Assembly (NCBI GenBank): GCA_963969395.1 | Contig: OZ017797.1 | Span: forward strand, 8,618,001 to 8,682,000 | Origin: Pseudoscleropodium purum | Lineage: Eukaryota > Streptophyta > Bryopsida > Hypnales > Brachytheciaceae | Length of the DNA stretch: 64,000 nucleotides | Direction of reading: 5' to 3' | In this document: piece after piece, positions 1 through 11,900 of the stretch | How the letters are laid out: every line of letters begins with the position of its first letter | Numbering within the stretch: position 1 is the stretch's first letter | Notes under the pieces: model-generated | Databases searched by the model: none | Seen by the model: the letters and a program-made list of their open reading frames with translations, nothing else | What the model was told of the DNA's origin: nothing | Position numbers and translations under genes: made by a program

Positions 1-975
1 TGTTGATTGTCAATAACAGTCTCCTGCTTAAAACTTCAGTAACCAACAAAATCCCTCATTGCAACCAACTAGGTAAAATTAAACCATATAAGGCCAAGGT
101 TATGAAAATAACCACTCCGCTACGAACTAATTACAGCATGCCACAACGGCAACAGTAGGTTCCATCGGTATTACGCCCGAAGCGCAGGCAGCAGAACAAA
201 GCGTGACGCCTAAACAGCAATGTCATCTCTATCAACGCTTGAATTGATCTCGATAACTGAATGTTAGACTGAGATCCGCATATCAGTTCTAGGAAGAAGA
301 GAACATGGCAGACAAAAAGATTCCTTCAATCCTGGTGTCTCATAAAGCGGTGAAAACTTGTGTACTCTCCCTAACTGGTAGTACTATCCAATTTTGCTCC
401 CAAAACCCATAAAACCTCATAGACTAAGTATTCATCATTCCTTAACAGCCATTCCAGATTCCCTTGAGGCCTTCTATTACTACACGCAACAGCCTGTCGC
501 GAACTCAATAAACGGAAATCCTAATCCTCGACAACGGACATTCATAACCTTTTCGAGGCTCAAGCCATAGATCCCACGACTAAAGCTCCTTCAGAAACTC
601 GACGCAATCAAACAAGGTTCCCACATTCCGGGACTTCGCTCCTTCTCGCAGTAACGTCCAAAGCTCAGCTAGAAGGACGACTTATTACGGCTTAAGATGT
701 GTTCCCCAGTCCTACTCTGAAAATAGCATCTCCTTCACGAAGATACTCAAAAGACCTCGAAATGAAATAAAATTAAAATTAAAACTCCACTACAAGCCAA
801 AATGAGAAATCTACTATTCCGCACAAGCAAGTACACAACGAACGACATCACGCAGCCTCCACCTCACACCTCCATTCCAACCTCCCGCACAGCTAAATTA
901 CACCCCCAAACACCCCAGAGATCAGCCCAAAAGAACCAAAACATGAAAAACAAAACCCTACGATGAATCACTTAC
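1..975 (-). other. Probable intron or leader of a minus-strand gene leaving the left edge
   Basis: The stretch has clearly higher GC than the intergenic DNA to its right and no long open frame on either strand. It lies directly downstream (minus strand) of a perfect splice donor at 974-975, so it is best read as intron plus possible short exons of a gene whose body lies outside the window. A telo-box-like AAACCCTA sits at 953-960. I could not identify an acceptor with confidence. Confidence 0.35.
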
Positions 976-1004
976 CCCAAACAGATCAAGAGCGTCTCCC
1001 ACAT
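976..1004 (-). CDS. Candidate first coding exon (partial gene, unknown product)
   Basis: On the minus strand an ATG in fair context (ctaccATGTGG) opens a frame of nine codons plus two bases, reading MWETLLICLG, that runs directly into a perfect plant donor (GTAAGTG) at 974-975. Without splicing the frame stops at once at the TAA inside that donor, so splicing is needed for this to be coding. The residues are hydrophobic and could begin a signal peptide or membrane anchor, but too few are visible to name a family. The rest of the gene would lie to the left, mostly outside the window. The alternative is that the whole island is untranslated leader. Confidence 0.3.
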
Positions 1005-1038
1005 GGTAGCGTCTCTCGTCTACCACCGACAGCGAACG

Positions 1039-1083
1039 CTACTCCGCGTCCTCGGCGTCCTCTTTCGCATCACCCGAAGCCAT
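1039..1083 (-). promoter_or_regulatory. Upstream ORF in the leader of the left-edge gene
   Basis: An ATG in good context (GCCATGG) opens a 14-codon frame (MASGDAKEDAEDAE, then TAG) ending 35 bases before the candidate main ATG at 1004. It is very acidic and short. If the transcript model is right, this would act as a translational uORF. The model itself is inferred from one donor site and base composition. Confidence 0.25.
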
Positions 1084-1439
1084 GGCCAAGCGCGGACTTA
1101 CAATCCGAATCAACCATTTGCGGCGGCAGCAAAGTTCAAACCACGAAATGAAGAAAGAGATTACCGTGTGTTTGTTGTTCCGTCAACCCTAGCGTTCTGC
1201 ACAGAGGACCGTTTTCAGTGCGAAAACGTCAGAGGGCGTAACCAGGAAGAGGAGGAAGGCACTACAGCAAAGCTCAACGTCAAAGCACGCAACAGCAGCA
1301 GCGACACAACATGAACGGCCTCCGCGGAGCAGGGAGTGTGTCAGTGTGGTGTAGGCTGGCTATGGCGGAACCTCTGTTTTTGTTCGGGGCCCACGCAGGT
1401 CTCGCGATGGAAACCCAGCGTCGCAGCCATTCCATTCAA

Positions 1440-2265
1440 AAGGCATCCCGCATCATCTCAGTCAATCCAGAAAATTAGCACGGAGTTAACTTAACTCAAG
1501 TTCATCTAACTTGACTTAAACTTAACCCACGACTCCTTCTAACTTAACCCGAACGGATTTGCTGGGTCAACGGTGACTGCAAATGGGTGAGTACCAACCA
1601 GAGGTAACTGCCTCAGTATGTACGTATTCACAGTGATTTCAAATTTTCACAAAAAGAAATTGAAAACTTAAGACTTAAGCCTATCACTAACCCCTTAAAT
1701 GATGTTGAGGCCGAAAAACATTCAATAGATGACTTGACTAATTTACTGTAAAAACTAAAATTGCATCAATTGGTTCAATGATTAGAGCATTTTAATGACT
1801 ACCTTGGACAGAGGGATGACGTCTTTCAAGGGTTAACATTACTTTGCTTATCCTACAACTCCTTCTAACCCAGACAGATTTGTTCTTATTGTAGATAGGT
1901 GAATATGAACCCGAGGTAATTTTCTTTCTATAATAATTCACATTTTATACAAAATAAATTTAAAAATTTAAGATGTAAAGAAAATCTCAGATTCTATTTC
2001 AAAAAAATAAAATAAAATAATTTCCATCCCTTCTAAGTGCAAAATAGAATATACATGTAAAGTAAGGGATCATATTGAGTTTGTTAATGTGGTTAGTTGA
2101 AATGGTAATGTAGATAGCAATTAAAAAAAATATATCTTAACCAAGATTGAATAGATTTCTTATCCATGTTTCATGCATAGGGCCTTGAAAAGTGATATTG
2201 GCAATTAAAGATGATGTCATTTATGGTCATGGGTTTCCATGTTCTTATGAAATAGGTTTCTAAAC
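1440..2265. other. AT-rich intergenic stretch with no feature seen
   Basis: No open frame, no splice-bounded exon and no recognisable repeat end. A weak CACTAACCCCTT-like word near 1686 resembles the TTAA-element termini but has no partner. Confidence 0.5.
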
Positions 2266-2583
2266 CTCCTCATAACTTTTGTCTAATTAATCAAAATGGA
2301 ATGATTCAAAGTTTCCCACACATACAAAAATCTAGAAAAATGATTTCAAATTCTTTGTTTCTCAAAACTTTTCTAAGCTACCTAGACTACCCATCAAGTA
2401 ATGATACATATCACGCAATAACTTTTTAGCCATGTAGTCATAATTTATGAAAATTGTTGGGCCTTAAAGCTACTACTTTGGTACATGTTTTCAAAGTAAA
2501 AAAATGAAAATTCCATTTGTAGTGAGCTACCCAAAATTGTTATGTTGCCAAAAAAAAATACAATCTTCACATTTAGGGGTTAA
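2266..2583 (-). mobile_element. Family A element, copy A5, truncated and inverted
   Basis: Reverse-complement copy of the first third of family A (compare 9029-9370). Shared blocks include the 'aaggagtagctttaagg..caacaattttcataa' region and the start region with 'gggcaactcactac'. Its outer end reads, on the minus strand, TTAACCCCTAAATGTGAAG from 2583. The other end of the element is missing, and similarity fades near 2266. It is non-coding. See family A copies at 9029, 11901, 41675 and 44482. Confidence 0.7.
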
Positions 2584-2756
2584 AGTTGACAAAATTAATG
2601 AGATTTTCCAAATGCTTAATAAGAGAGATTCATATTTCTCCCATACAAAAACATATATTTTTTTAGTCCACCCTGACCATGGGGTAAGGTAATATTTTAA
2701 ACAGTTATGCCTCAATGTTTCAAGCATGGATTGGGTTTGCTTCACACTCCATGACA

Positions 2757-3020
2757 GCTTGGGAAAATTGTGCAACACACTGTTCTCGTGTCCTTTGTTA
2801 ATAAGGTTGCATCAAACATCACAGTCACAAGCAAAAGTGACAAAAAAAAGTAACCATCAGTACAGTGATGTACAATTCACTTTTTTCTTGTGGAAATTGT
2901 TGGCATTTTAATTTAATTCTTCATTCCTGCACCAAGGGCCTCCTTACATGCATCAGTGGGTGGGTGCATTCACCAATACTGGAATATAGAAAGCACTTTT
3001 ATGTTTCTTTTACGTGTCAG
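2757..3020 (+). repeat. Repeat H, copy 1
   Basis: About 260 bases that recur at 4582-4870 in the same orientation with high identity. Shared runs include 'tgttctcgtgtcctttgtta', 'ttcttgtggaaattgttggc' and 'tgcattcaccaatactggaa'. No protein is encoded. It is followed within a few bases by element E1. Confidence 0.8.
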
Positions 3021-3031
3021 GAGGTTTATAA

Positions 3032-3327
3032 ACATTATAAGAGTTTTGGGGGGGTTCAGAAGCCTGTTTCGAGCCTGTTCCTCCGAAGCTATTCCCTGCA
3101 GCGAGGGGAACAGCCCGGTGTCAGAATTTTTTTTCATAAAAAGAATTAAAAAGAATAATAATAATAAAATTTAAAAAAATTAGTCTTCAAATGCAAAATT
3201 TTTAAAAAATTGGTCAATGACATGGCAGGATCTCAGCCACGTCAGATTGTTGTGCCGAATCTATTCCCTGCATTCGCAGGCTATGATAACTCGCAAGCAT
3301 CCGAAGGCCCCAAAAATCTTCTAATGT
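3032..3327 (+). mobile_element. Family E MITE-like element, copy E1
   Basis: A 296-bp non-coding element. The left end reads ACATTATAAGAGTTTTGGGG; the right end, read inward on the other strand, is ACATTAGAAGATTTTTGGGG, so the ends form an imperfect inverted repeat. The interior contains a GC-rich patch and the words 'atgacatggcagg' and 'gcgttcgcaggct'-like sequence found in copies at 23293, 24742 and 25728. Size, inverted ends and copy number fit a miniature inverted-repeat transposable element. I could not define a target-site duplication. Confidence 0.65.
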
Positions 3328-3339
3328 CACCCATTTAAG

Positions 3340-3620
3340 AGCTGAAATTGAATTTTGGGGAGGTGAAACTTCTTGAAACATTTTTTAGTAAATTTTCCTT
3401 GAAAGACAAGTGGACTTGGCATTTAACCCCAAGTCATTTCATATTTTTTAAAGCATTGTGGAATTAAGTATGAAACTTTGAAGTTGAAATGGCATAGGTC
3501 TATGATAAGACTTAAAATATAATCGAGTAATTTTTAACCCAAGAGACCTTGTCCCAAGTGCAAATAGGCAAAGATTCGAGAGTTTGCTCCCCTCACAATT
3601 AACACTAATGAAGTAGAATG
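3340..3620 (+). repeat. Repeat F, copy F1
   Basis: Copy of a dispersed repeat present at least six times in the window (also 26845, 33425, 36275, 37305, 38120). The shared core runs from 'gagctgaaattg' through 'aactccttgaaaca', 'ggaattggcatctaa', 'aagttgtttca' and 'ttgaagttgaaa'. No open frame is shared between copies, so it is non-coding. Confidence 0.7.
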
Positions 3621-4581
3621 ATTTGGGGAAGACCAATATTGACACATCAAATCATATTTTCAAATTCATCAATTTCAAACTTTCAAATCCTCTCAAGCCT
3701 TGTAAAAACATCAAGGACTAAAAGTGTCCAATGAATGACTTTCAAAGAAACTATAGAAACAAAGATTGACATCTATTCATTCAAAAAAATTGATAATTTT
3801 TTGCTAGCGTTGTGGTGATAGGATCACATTCTTCTATGGCTAAACACTACAGACCATACCTAATAGATAGTCAAGGTTGGCATTTTTTATCAAATAATTA
3901 GTTAAAGTTAGTAAATGTGATGTTCCAAATACTTAATCATAGAGAGATTCATAATTTTTCTATAAATTAAAAAAAAAAGATTATATCCCAATAGATATAC
4001 CATCTATATTTAGAAATGTATTTTTAGTCAACTCTTACCACTAGGTATAGTAACATCTTACACAATTAATCTAGAACTACACAATTAATGATTCAATTCC
4101 ATGGTCTACAACTTTGTCCCAATTTTGTCACAAAAACATGGAAATCCGCTTCAGATTCTAACAAGAGTAGTTTATTAATGCTATTAAAAGATAACGTGTC
4201 AATTACTGATTGGTGGATCTTCAAGTGCTATTAGATACATTGGAAAGTGATATTGAGTTGTAAGAAGACGTTTATGAATCCAGTCTAGTGGCGGTTATGC
4301 AATTTCACTTCAGAAATTCACAAAAATTACAATTTTTATCGAAAAATTATAATTCCACTTGGGTTTGACTCCTGAAACAAAAGCACACCTCTGAAAAATA
4401 TATGTCTTTCCTAGAGTTGACCGCAATATAGTCAGATTGCAAATCAGGGTGATAATGGGTAGTTCTACCTTATGCCGTACATCAATGTTGAGTGTTTTTT
4501 TGGTGTTTTTTTTCCTGAAGCAAACAACCTTCAAGAGCTGCAGTGAGGATTGACATGACACAACATCCATGGCAACCCAAA
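3621..4581. other. AT-rich intergenic stretch with no feature seen
   Basis: No coding signal on either strand; a minus-strand open frame at 4310-4570 has no family resemblance and no splice context. No repeat was recognised. Confidence 0.5.
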
Positions 4582-4870
4582 CTCATGAGAAAATTGTGTG
4601 GCAACATACTGTTCTCGTGTCCTTTGTTAATATGGTTACATCAAACATCACGGTCACAAGCAACAGTGACAAAAAAACAACCATCAGCTGCTAGAGCCAC
4701 AGTAGTGTACAGTTTTTGTTTTTTCTTGTGGAAATTGTTGGCATTTTAATTTAATTCTTCATTCCTGCACCAAGGGCCTCCTTAAGCTTACTACATGTAT
4801 TGGTGAGTGGGTGCATTCACCAATACTGGAATAAAGAATTCAAAGCACTTTTATGTTTCTTTTATAGTGT
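4582..4870 (+). repeat. Repeat H, copy 2
   Basis: Second copy of the repeat at 2757-3020, same orientation, about 1.8 kb away. It carries small insertions relative to copy 1 (near 'gctgctagagccac' and 'aagcttac'). It is not followed by an E element, which suggests E1 is an independent unit beside copy 1. Confidence 0.8.
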
Positions 4871-5904
4871 GGAATGCACTGGTATTGGTGGAACTCATTT
4901 TCAGCCTACTTCCATGCTCACTGATTGGTGGAATTGTTCTTGTCTTTTAGTACTTTTTCTACCTACCAGGCTTCACATGTAAGTTCATGTTAATTGCATC
5001 ATAGTTAGAGTGTAACTTAGGACATCCTTGATGAGAATAAGAAATAGGCCCACCATGTATACCTCTATTATTTTTTATTGCTTTTATTGCTTTGTAGCTA
5101 GAACTTGAAAATTCTATCATTCAAAGTGCATTCATAAGTACTTTGAATAGGTTCCATAAAACTCAAATTTAGGCATTGGATAAAGGGAATAAACCACTTT
5201 AGAAGCAAGCTAATAGAGAAGAATTATAGTGGTCTTGGCACATTATGATTGCAATGCAAGTATATATTTTACTTCAAATTTGTGTGTTGAACATATTTTT
5301 TTTTTCTTGACAACTTAAATTTGTCCAAATGCCCACTTTTACAACTTAGTAGAGAAAATTTTATTTAAAAATTACAAACATTCATTCAATCTATAATCTA
5401 TTTTAGAATAGATTTCCATTTTGAATAATCCAGAATCAATTGAAAAGTACATGTTTGAAATTCACCAAAAGAAAATTTGAATTGGGAGACTCAAACTACA
5501 AAGACATTGCAGCCCAAAAGTAGGCGATGGATGGCTTTCCAAATTCTTACAGAAATGAAAGATGCACCCATTGGTTTTAAAATCAAATCATTTTTGAGTG
5601 ACTACCTCAGTACGTCGTATATTGGAGTCCTTACTAGTGTAATGTGGCCTTCCAGATTAAAATACATAATTTTATTTTGTTGGTTGATTCTTGGGCCGCA
5701 AATGCAGAGATTTCCTTGCAGAAAATTGGGCAACTATTCCACTTGGGGTTGGGTTGGAAGACAAGGCCCATGCTGCCCTGCAACATGCATGGCAAGTGAG
5801 GTACTGTACAGCAGGCAACGTCCACCAAGCTCAAGCATCTCAGTGGATTCAGTGGAACTGTAACACCATGATTTGCGGCATTGGAAGGGACTGTGACTGG
5901 CACC

Positions 5905-5962
5905 TTAACCCCTAAACGACGGAGGGTGCAAAAAACAATGTTGTAGAAGCCACGTCGTGACC
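5905..5962 (+). repeat. TTAACCCC-led short foldback, degenerate mini-element
   Basis: It begins TTAACCCCTAAACGACGGAG and contains an inverted CGACG/CGTCG pair. Its body (gggtgcaaaaaacaatgttg...agaagcc...cgtgacc) aligns with the 70-bp TTAA-bounded element at 15835-15904. The right TTAA end is not preserved here. Confidence 0.45.
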
Positions 5963-5978
5963 TTACTGACCTGGAAGG

Positions 5979-6014
5979 GGGTAAATGGTCGGGTAAATGG
6001 TCGGGTAAATGGTC
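5979..6014 (+). repeat. Tandem repeat, 3 x 12 bp
   Basis: Three perfect consecutive copies of GGGTAAATGGTC. In the reverse strand this reads as repeated DHLP residues in one frame, but no gene supports that frame. Confidence 0.9.
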
Positions 6015-6954
6015 GGTGTGAATTGACCCCTCACTCATCCCCCCAAAGCAGTAGGATTCTTTTTGGCAATTTGTTGTCAATTTGCATCAAAATAATGGGT
6101 CTTCACCAAGCCCTTGGAAAAAAAAATAGTATTGAATTGGCAAAAAAAATCATTAGAAAATTTCAAATTAAGAAAAAAAATCTTGGATGAAATTATTAGA
6201 TTGTGGATGAAAATAGAATGATGAATGGTACTATATGCTAATGTGATATTTTCTATTTTATACACATGAATGAATGTTGAAATTTGGAGCACCACTACAA
6301 TATTTTGTATTGCCACTATGGCATTTCATTAAAAATGAAAAAAAAATCCCTACCCCAAAGTCATTCTAGGAGTGCATGTATAAACAATAAGACCCTCTTA
6401 TTTTGTGCCAAATTAATTCATCCTACACACCTCTTATAGCTAATTTGGAGTGTTTGGATTGCAAATATGAATTCAGAATTTTCAAATTTTATCATATGTA
6501 CCAAATAAAAAAAATTCACCCTGGCCACCTTAACTTAAATGGGCCAAACTTGAGTTCAAATTTCGACCATGTTTCATGTTACAGACACAATTGCCTGCTC
6601 CAGTAATCCCGCTGCACCAATGTTGCTGCCCAGACTTCTGACCTGTACCGGAGGATGTCAACTTAAAAACACATCAGCCAGCCCCACTAAAAATAAATAA
6701 AAGGCTTCCAGTAAAGAAATACCAGTGTGCCCTAAGCTGTTGCCACAGTCAAAATAAAAATAAAAATAAATTTAATTTTTAATTTTTCTTTTAAAACTTT
6801 GAAATCCAATAACTTTCATGTCTTAGGTCAGAACACCACAAACACAACATGTGCACCCCGCCTTTCTAAGAGCTTTCTAATGATATTAAGAATATGATTG
6901 GGGGATGCATGGTGTAGGAGATCTCAATGTAACAATCAAAACAAACAACCAAAC

Positions 6955-7865
6955 TTAACCCCTAAGTGGAAGCCCCAAGGCCATTTTTTATATCAAAAAC
7001 CACTTTAAATTGTCATTTTTGCTACATTCATCCAAGAAAACAAAAAATATCATTTCTTTTTAGAATTTAATAGTAAGATCTTATACTTCACTTGTCTTAG
7101 CTCATGTGGTATAAATTTCATGAAGTTTCACCGTATAGATTAGAAGATATTAGCATTCAAAGTTGAAAAAGAAAGTTTTTGTGAACATTGGCCTGCAATT
7201 TCAAATGACTTTGACCACCAATTGTGAATTTATTTTGCACTACAGACTTTAAATTAAAAAATTTTAATGTTGAAGAATGGAGTTGAAAGTCTAGGAAAAA
7301 AAATTCAAAAAAAATACACTTGATTTTCATTCTTTAAAAAAAATGCTAAGTAGAAGAAGGTTCAAGATTGGAAAAAAAACTAAATCGTTAATAACTCCAA
7401 GATGGGATTGAAAGACAATAATCCCAATGGTGAGATTGTTCTAACAAGCAAACTCAACGTTCTAAAAAAATTGTGAAAATTGCATTCAAAAATAAATCCC
7501 ACAAGTTATTTTTTCAAGAAGATGCTTAAATTGCCTGAAAAACAAGATTGTCCTTAACTTTCTCATTATTAATCCAAGGTTCACATTTAGACAAAGATAT
7601 AACATTTTAGGGGGAAAATTATTATAATTTATTTTGATTTTTTGTAATATTTTTAATGCTGCTCACCGAGTTCAATTCTAGGCTTTTTATGGTATAACTT
7701 TTGCTTTTGGGCACCAATTGAAATAAAAATTATATTCCCACATAGCTAATCGGTTTTTCTATCTTAAGGAAAAATTTCAAAAAAATTCACCAAAAATTGA
7801 GGTCTCATGAACCTACCCAAAATTTGATTTGTCCCTTGAGGGTACAATGGGACTTTAGGGGTTAA
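6955..7865 (+). mobile_element. Family B TTAA-bounded non-autonomous element, copy B1
   Basis: A 911-bp element starting TTAACCCCTAAGTGG and ending TGGGACTTTAGGGGTTAA. Comparing this end with the start of copy B3 (TTAACCCCTAAAGTCCCA) gives an 18-bp perfect terminal inverted repeat for the family. It is non-coding. TTAA at both outer edges with CCC inside matches the pattern of piggyBac-type insertions (TTAA target duplication). Copies: B2 at 21297 (inverted) and B3 at 23741. Confidence 0.7.
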
Positions 7866-9028
7866 GATATGAATATTATGATGTAAAGAAATATATATAA
7901 AAATACAAATATGAATACAATGATATAAAGATAAGTGCAAATACAAATATAGTTACCATAGTACCAAGTAGTATGCATTGTCACTCCTTGACTCTACAAT
8001 AGATATGTGGAATATTCTACATCCAATAGTACCTCATAATACCGAAGTGGACAAGGAAAAGCTCAATATGATGAGTTGATGATTGATGAGTGGGGTGTAT
8101 GAAGGGAAGGTCCATAACGGCACTAAGGCTACTAAGTGTTATATTATAGAAGAATTATGGATATGCATACATATTTAGATGGGAATAGAAGTGACAGTTT
8201 ATGTATACATTTGTATCACTCAAAAACACTAGTTAGCCTTGCTACAAAAATAAAAGCTCCCCTTCCCAAAAAATGTATATAAGTACAAATACAAATATAA
8301 TGATAGAAGTGTACAAATATAGATACAATTACATGTATGGATATGCATAGAGAGAAAGAGAGAAATTGAGATTTTATAGATGTGAATGTAAGTGCCAATA
8401 AGGTAGGAACACCCATAACCGTCAATATAAGCAATTTAGCATAGTTAGGGGCAACTTTTTCTAAAAAAAATATTTTTTCAATATTAGCAATTGAAATTCA
8501 TGATTTTAAAAAAGAATTAGAATTTTTGGATAAAGCATCTAATTTCTACAAATTTTCAAAGTGGAACTCTATAGGGCACCTATAATTGTACTCTATTAAA
8601 TTTGCCTTGATTTTAGCACCAAAATGTAAAAAAGTCAAAGCCCACCAACCGCAATTAAGCATAGAGATGATCTCAAGGTACTTTGGACACAGTTTCAAGA
8701 TACTCTTGGAAACACTTTAAGGTAACTATACTCTCAAAGGATGAGTACACTAATGGTTATGGGTGTTTCTACCATATATATGTACAAATTTGTAATCTTA
8801 CTATATAGTGTGTCAGAATGAAGTATCTAGGAATTAACCCTTAGTTACAATCTGGTAGCTTGATTTTAGGCCATTTTTCACTCTTGGGTAGGCTCTTTTT
8901 CGTACAATATGTTGGATTCTCAAGACATTTTGACCAAAGGTGTGTTTATACCATCTTGATTCCTAGAAAACTTTACAACATTCCGAGTCATAGTCAACTT
9001 TTAACGTTGTGGGCATTTGGAGCAACCT
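7866..9028. other. AT-rich stretch with degenerate ATACAAAT-type repetition
   Basis: At 7866-7950 and 8270-8350 the sequence cycles irregularly through 'atacaaatata' words, as it does again near 35100-35260. A TTAACCCTTAG word at 8834 recalls the TTAA-element ends but has no partner. No coding feature is seen. Confidence 0.5.
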
Positions 9029-9994
9029 TTAACCCTAAACACCCAAATTGCATTTTTTTGGCAACATAGACATTTTGGGCAACTCACCACGAATGGAATT
9101 TTTATTTATTTTTGCTGAAATTTTAACACAACATGTGTCCAAGGAGTAGCTTTAAGGCCCAACAATTTTCATAACTTTTGACTACATGGTTAAGAATTTA
9201 TTGTATGATATGTACTTTTCTATGCTCGATGGGCAGTCCGGGTAGCAAAAATAAAACTTCTTTAAAAATTATTTTTTTAAGAAATTAAAATTTGAAATTG
9301 ATTCTCCAGATTTTTTATATACTTGAAAAGCTTTGAATCATTCCATTTTGATCAATGAGTCAAAAGCTATGAGGAGTTTTAGTTTGTGGGAGTTTGCGGG
9401 TTATTATTGAAAATCTACTCTAAAACAACTTTGAAGTCCTTTATTTAACTCAATTTTCCATATTTTTGAAGAAAGATTAAAAAAATTGGGTGAAGATTGT
9501 TTATTACAACATTACAACTATTCGGATTGGCATTTTCCAATTCCATAAATAAATTGTTAACAATTTAGTATTTTGAATCATTCTCTACCCCTTTCCACTT
9601 ATTATTTTTTTCCTATATGTTATATGATTCCAAATGATCTGAAATTTTTTGAGCATGTAGCCAATTTGACTTGAAAAATGAATCCAAAGAGTATCCACCA
9701 TTTTGGACATTTTTTTGTATAAATATGACCTTCTAAAGTGGACTTGCCTAGATTTTTGTAGGGCCCCCCAAAAGAAATTAGTTACTTCAAATGCTAATAT
9801 CTTGCAATCTATACAGTGGAAATTTCTGAAATTTTTTCTACATGTTCTCAAACAAGATTACTATAAGATGCTATAGTTACATGTGTTCAAAAATGTTTTT
9901 TTATTTCATTTAATCTAAATTTGATACTTGTACTACAAATGACAATTTTGGAGCAATTAGGGTGAAAACATAGTCTTTGACCTTTAGGGGTTAA
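9029..9994 (+). mobile_element. Family A TTAA-bounded non-autonomous element, copy A1
   Basis: A 966-bp element. The left end is TTAACCCTAAACACCC; the right end is GACCTTTAGGGGTTAA, so the outer 12-13 bases form an inverted repeat with TTAA at both edges. The interior is non-coding and AT-rich, with blocks shared by A2, A3, A4 and A5 ('gtgtccaaggagtagcttta', 'aaagctttgaatcattccat', 'caacaatttagtattttgaat'). It fits a piggyBac-like MITE or a deletion derivative by termini only. Confidence 0.7.
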
Positions 9995-10299
9995 TAGACA
10001 AATTAATTAATCTGAAAAACTTCTATGCTTATTCTCAACACAATTACTAACATAATCCCCAAAGTAAGATCTTTCATAATTTGGACTTACAAACCTTTGA
10101 AATTGAGTTTTATAATTTCTTGACATGGCTCCAAAGGAAGAAAATTTATTTAGGGGTTAATACATTGAAATTCTAGATATAAGACATTTTAGAAATGAGA
10201 TGATTCTAAAAGACTTTGAACACCATCCAAAATTTGACACTTGGTCCCATTCAAATGTTTTTCTAAAATATTGAGATCTAGTGGTGTAATTGCTCCACA
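9995..10299. other. Intergenic with a solo TTTAGGGGTTAA end
   Basis: A second TTTAGGGGTTAA terminus lies at 10149-10160, only 166 bp after the end of A1, without a visible matching left end. It may be a solo end or a remnant of a neighbouring element. Confidence 0.4.
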
Positions 10300-10595
10300 T
10301 GGTATGGGTAGAAACACCCATACCTGATCATTTAAGCGATTTTGCGAAAAATGATGATCTTTTTCCATATAGGAAGATAGGAAATATGGAGACTGTAAAT
10401 TTTTCGTAACTTTATTCCCACAATTGAAATTACTATGAGCCACTTTTGGGGAGCCAAAAAGTGCTCCAAATCCATAGTCAACACCTAAACTCTTCCAATT
10501 CCGAGCACTCAAGAACTACTTTCCCATTCATTATTGCCTATTTTCTTGCTCCCTATTTTGGAACATGTGTCATAACCTTATAAATCCCAACTTGA
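10300..10595 (+). repeat. Repeat K, copy K1
   Basis: Shares blocks with 40180-40470 in the same orientation: 'gaagataggaaatatgg', 'ttattccca.aattgaaatt', 'catgtgtcatgaccctat'-like sequence and 'aatcttgaaaagga'-like sequence. It is non-coding. Confidence 0.65.
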
Positions 10596-11900
10596 AAAGG
10601 AAAAAAAAAAAAAAACATTCAAAACTTCAATTGAAAATCTATTCCAACCTTGGTTGAGAATAGCTGCACATTATAGATCAGATATAAGTCTCCGGTTGAG
10701 CATAAATGTTTCTACCTTACATCAAGTCATTGTCCACTCAAATACACCACCACCACTATCATCTTTTCAAATCCCATATTCAACTTGTGTACCGGACACG
10801 GTATTCCAATTATTTCCCCTATCTTTAGTATAATTAGAAGAAGTAGTGTAATTAGCATAATTTTTGGAAACCTTCACCGTTTTTTCCCAATGGTTTCAAA
10901 AACCAAATTAATGGGTCGGAGATGACCCTAAACTAATGGGTGATGATGGTGAGGTACCCAAACTGAATGATGTGGTTGCCTTGTGTGAAATCAGACTCTC
11001 TTCTTCACGGAAAACTCTTGCACTGTGTTTCCTGAACACACTTGCTTCCAAAAAGAAATTTTAATTTTAAATTAATGGTTAAATTCCCATTTATTTTTTT
11101 GAGATACCCATTTTCACTGGCTCAAAGTTCTGACAATCCTCAGGCAGGTCTTCCACATATTCCACATATTCCAATATTCCAAACGGATTACCTGGGCCAT
11201 TCAGTTCAGTTGCAGACCTGAAGTCAGTGTCCTGAACATGTCTTTTTATTTTTGGAAATTGGACTTTAAATATGGATTTAAAGATGCCTGTTGACAGAGA
11301 TCAGTTAACTCGGAAGACCCAGATTTAGGGTCACTGCAAAATTAGTGTCACTGTTACCAAATAATCTTGAAAAGTAATATTAATACAGTGACCGCCTGGA
11401 AGGGTGGACCGGTGACCACTGATTTCAGCAGGGTAAATTTGGGGTTCTCCTGTGGTAAAAGGAAAAAGGAAAAAGGAAAAAGGAAAAGTCCTATCGTATC
11501 TGTGGTACGTTCGAGACCACAACAAGCTAATTTTGGGTCTCTGAATGCAAATATGAATTCAAAATTTGCCCAAAATAATTTATGTGAAAAATAAAATATT
11601 CTTGTGTTTTCTCCCGAGGTAAATCCAACTTGCTAGGCCTACTTTGAAGGTCAAGGAAGATTGACCCTTCTATTGCCCCACCAAAGGATAAATGTCAAAA
11701 AATTGTCCCCCTTTTGTACTACTTAAATTTTGTGATTCATCTCATCCCCATCTAATTTGGGATCTTTGATTGCAAATATGAATTCAAAATTTGCAAATTT
11801 GATAATATGTAGCAAATAAAAAATTTCAGGGTTTTCTACAAGGATAAAACATGGGGCAATAGAGGGATCAATCTTCTTTGGCCCGCTTTGAATGGAGGAT
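10596..11900. other. Intergenic with a GGAAAAA microsatellite
   Basis: Nothing coding is recognised. A short tandem run of GGAAAAA units occurs at 11457-11487. The segment 10960-11440 is somewhat GC-richer than its surroundings but contains no supported exon. Confidence 0.5.

Larger units (their letters stand above)
4871..6954. other. Intergenic stretch with minor motifs only
   Basis: Several open frames of 60-150 codons lie between 5477 and 6190, but they overlap on both strands, show no family motif and have no splice context. Two small features are listed separately: a TTAA-led foldback at 5905 and a 12-bp tandem repeat at 5979. Otherwise nothing is recognised. Confidence 0.5.

Noticed and set aside
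1775..1850. Sequence resembling a tRNA D-arm ('ggttcaatgattagagc')
   Set aside because: No matching acceptor stem, anticodon arm or T-arm (GGTTCRANNCC) can be laid out around it.
5634..6080. 148-codon minus-strand frame containing a DHLP repeat
   Set aside because: The repeat is only the 12-bp tandem read in frame; the frame overlaps others on the opposite strand and has no motif or splice context.
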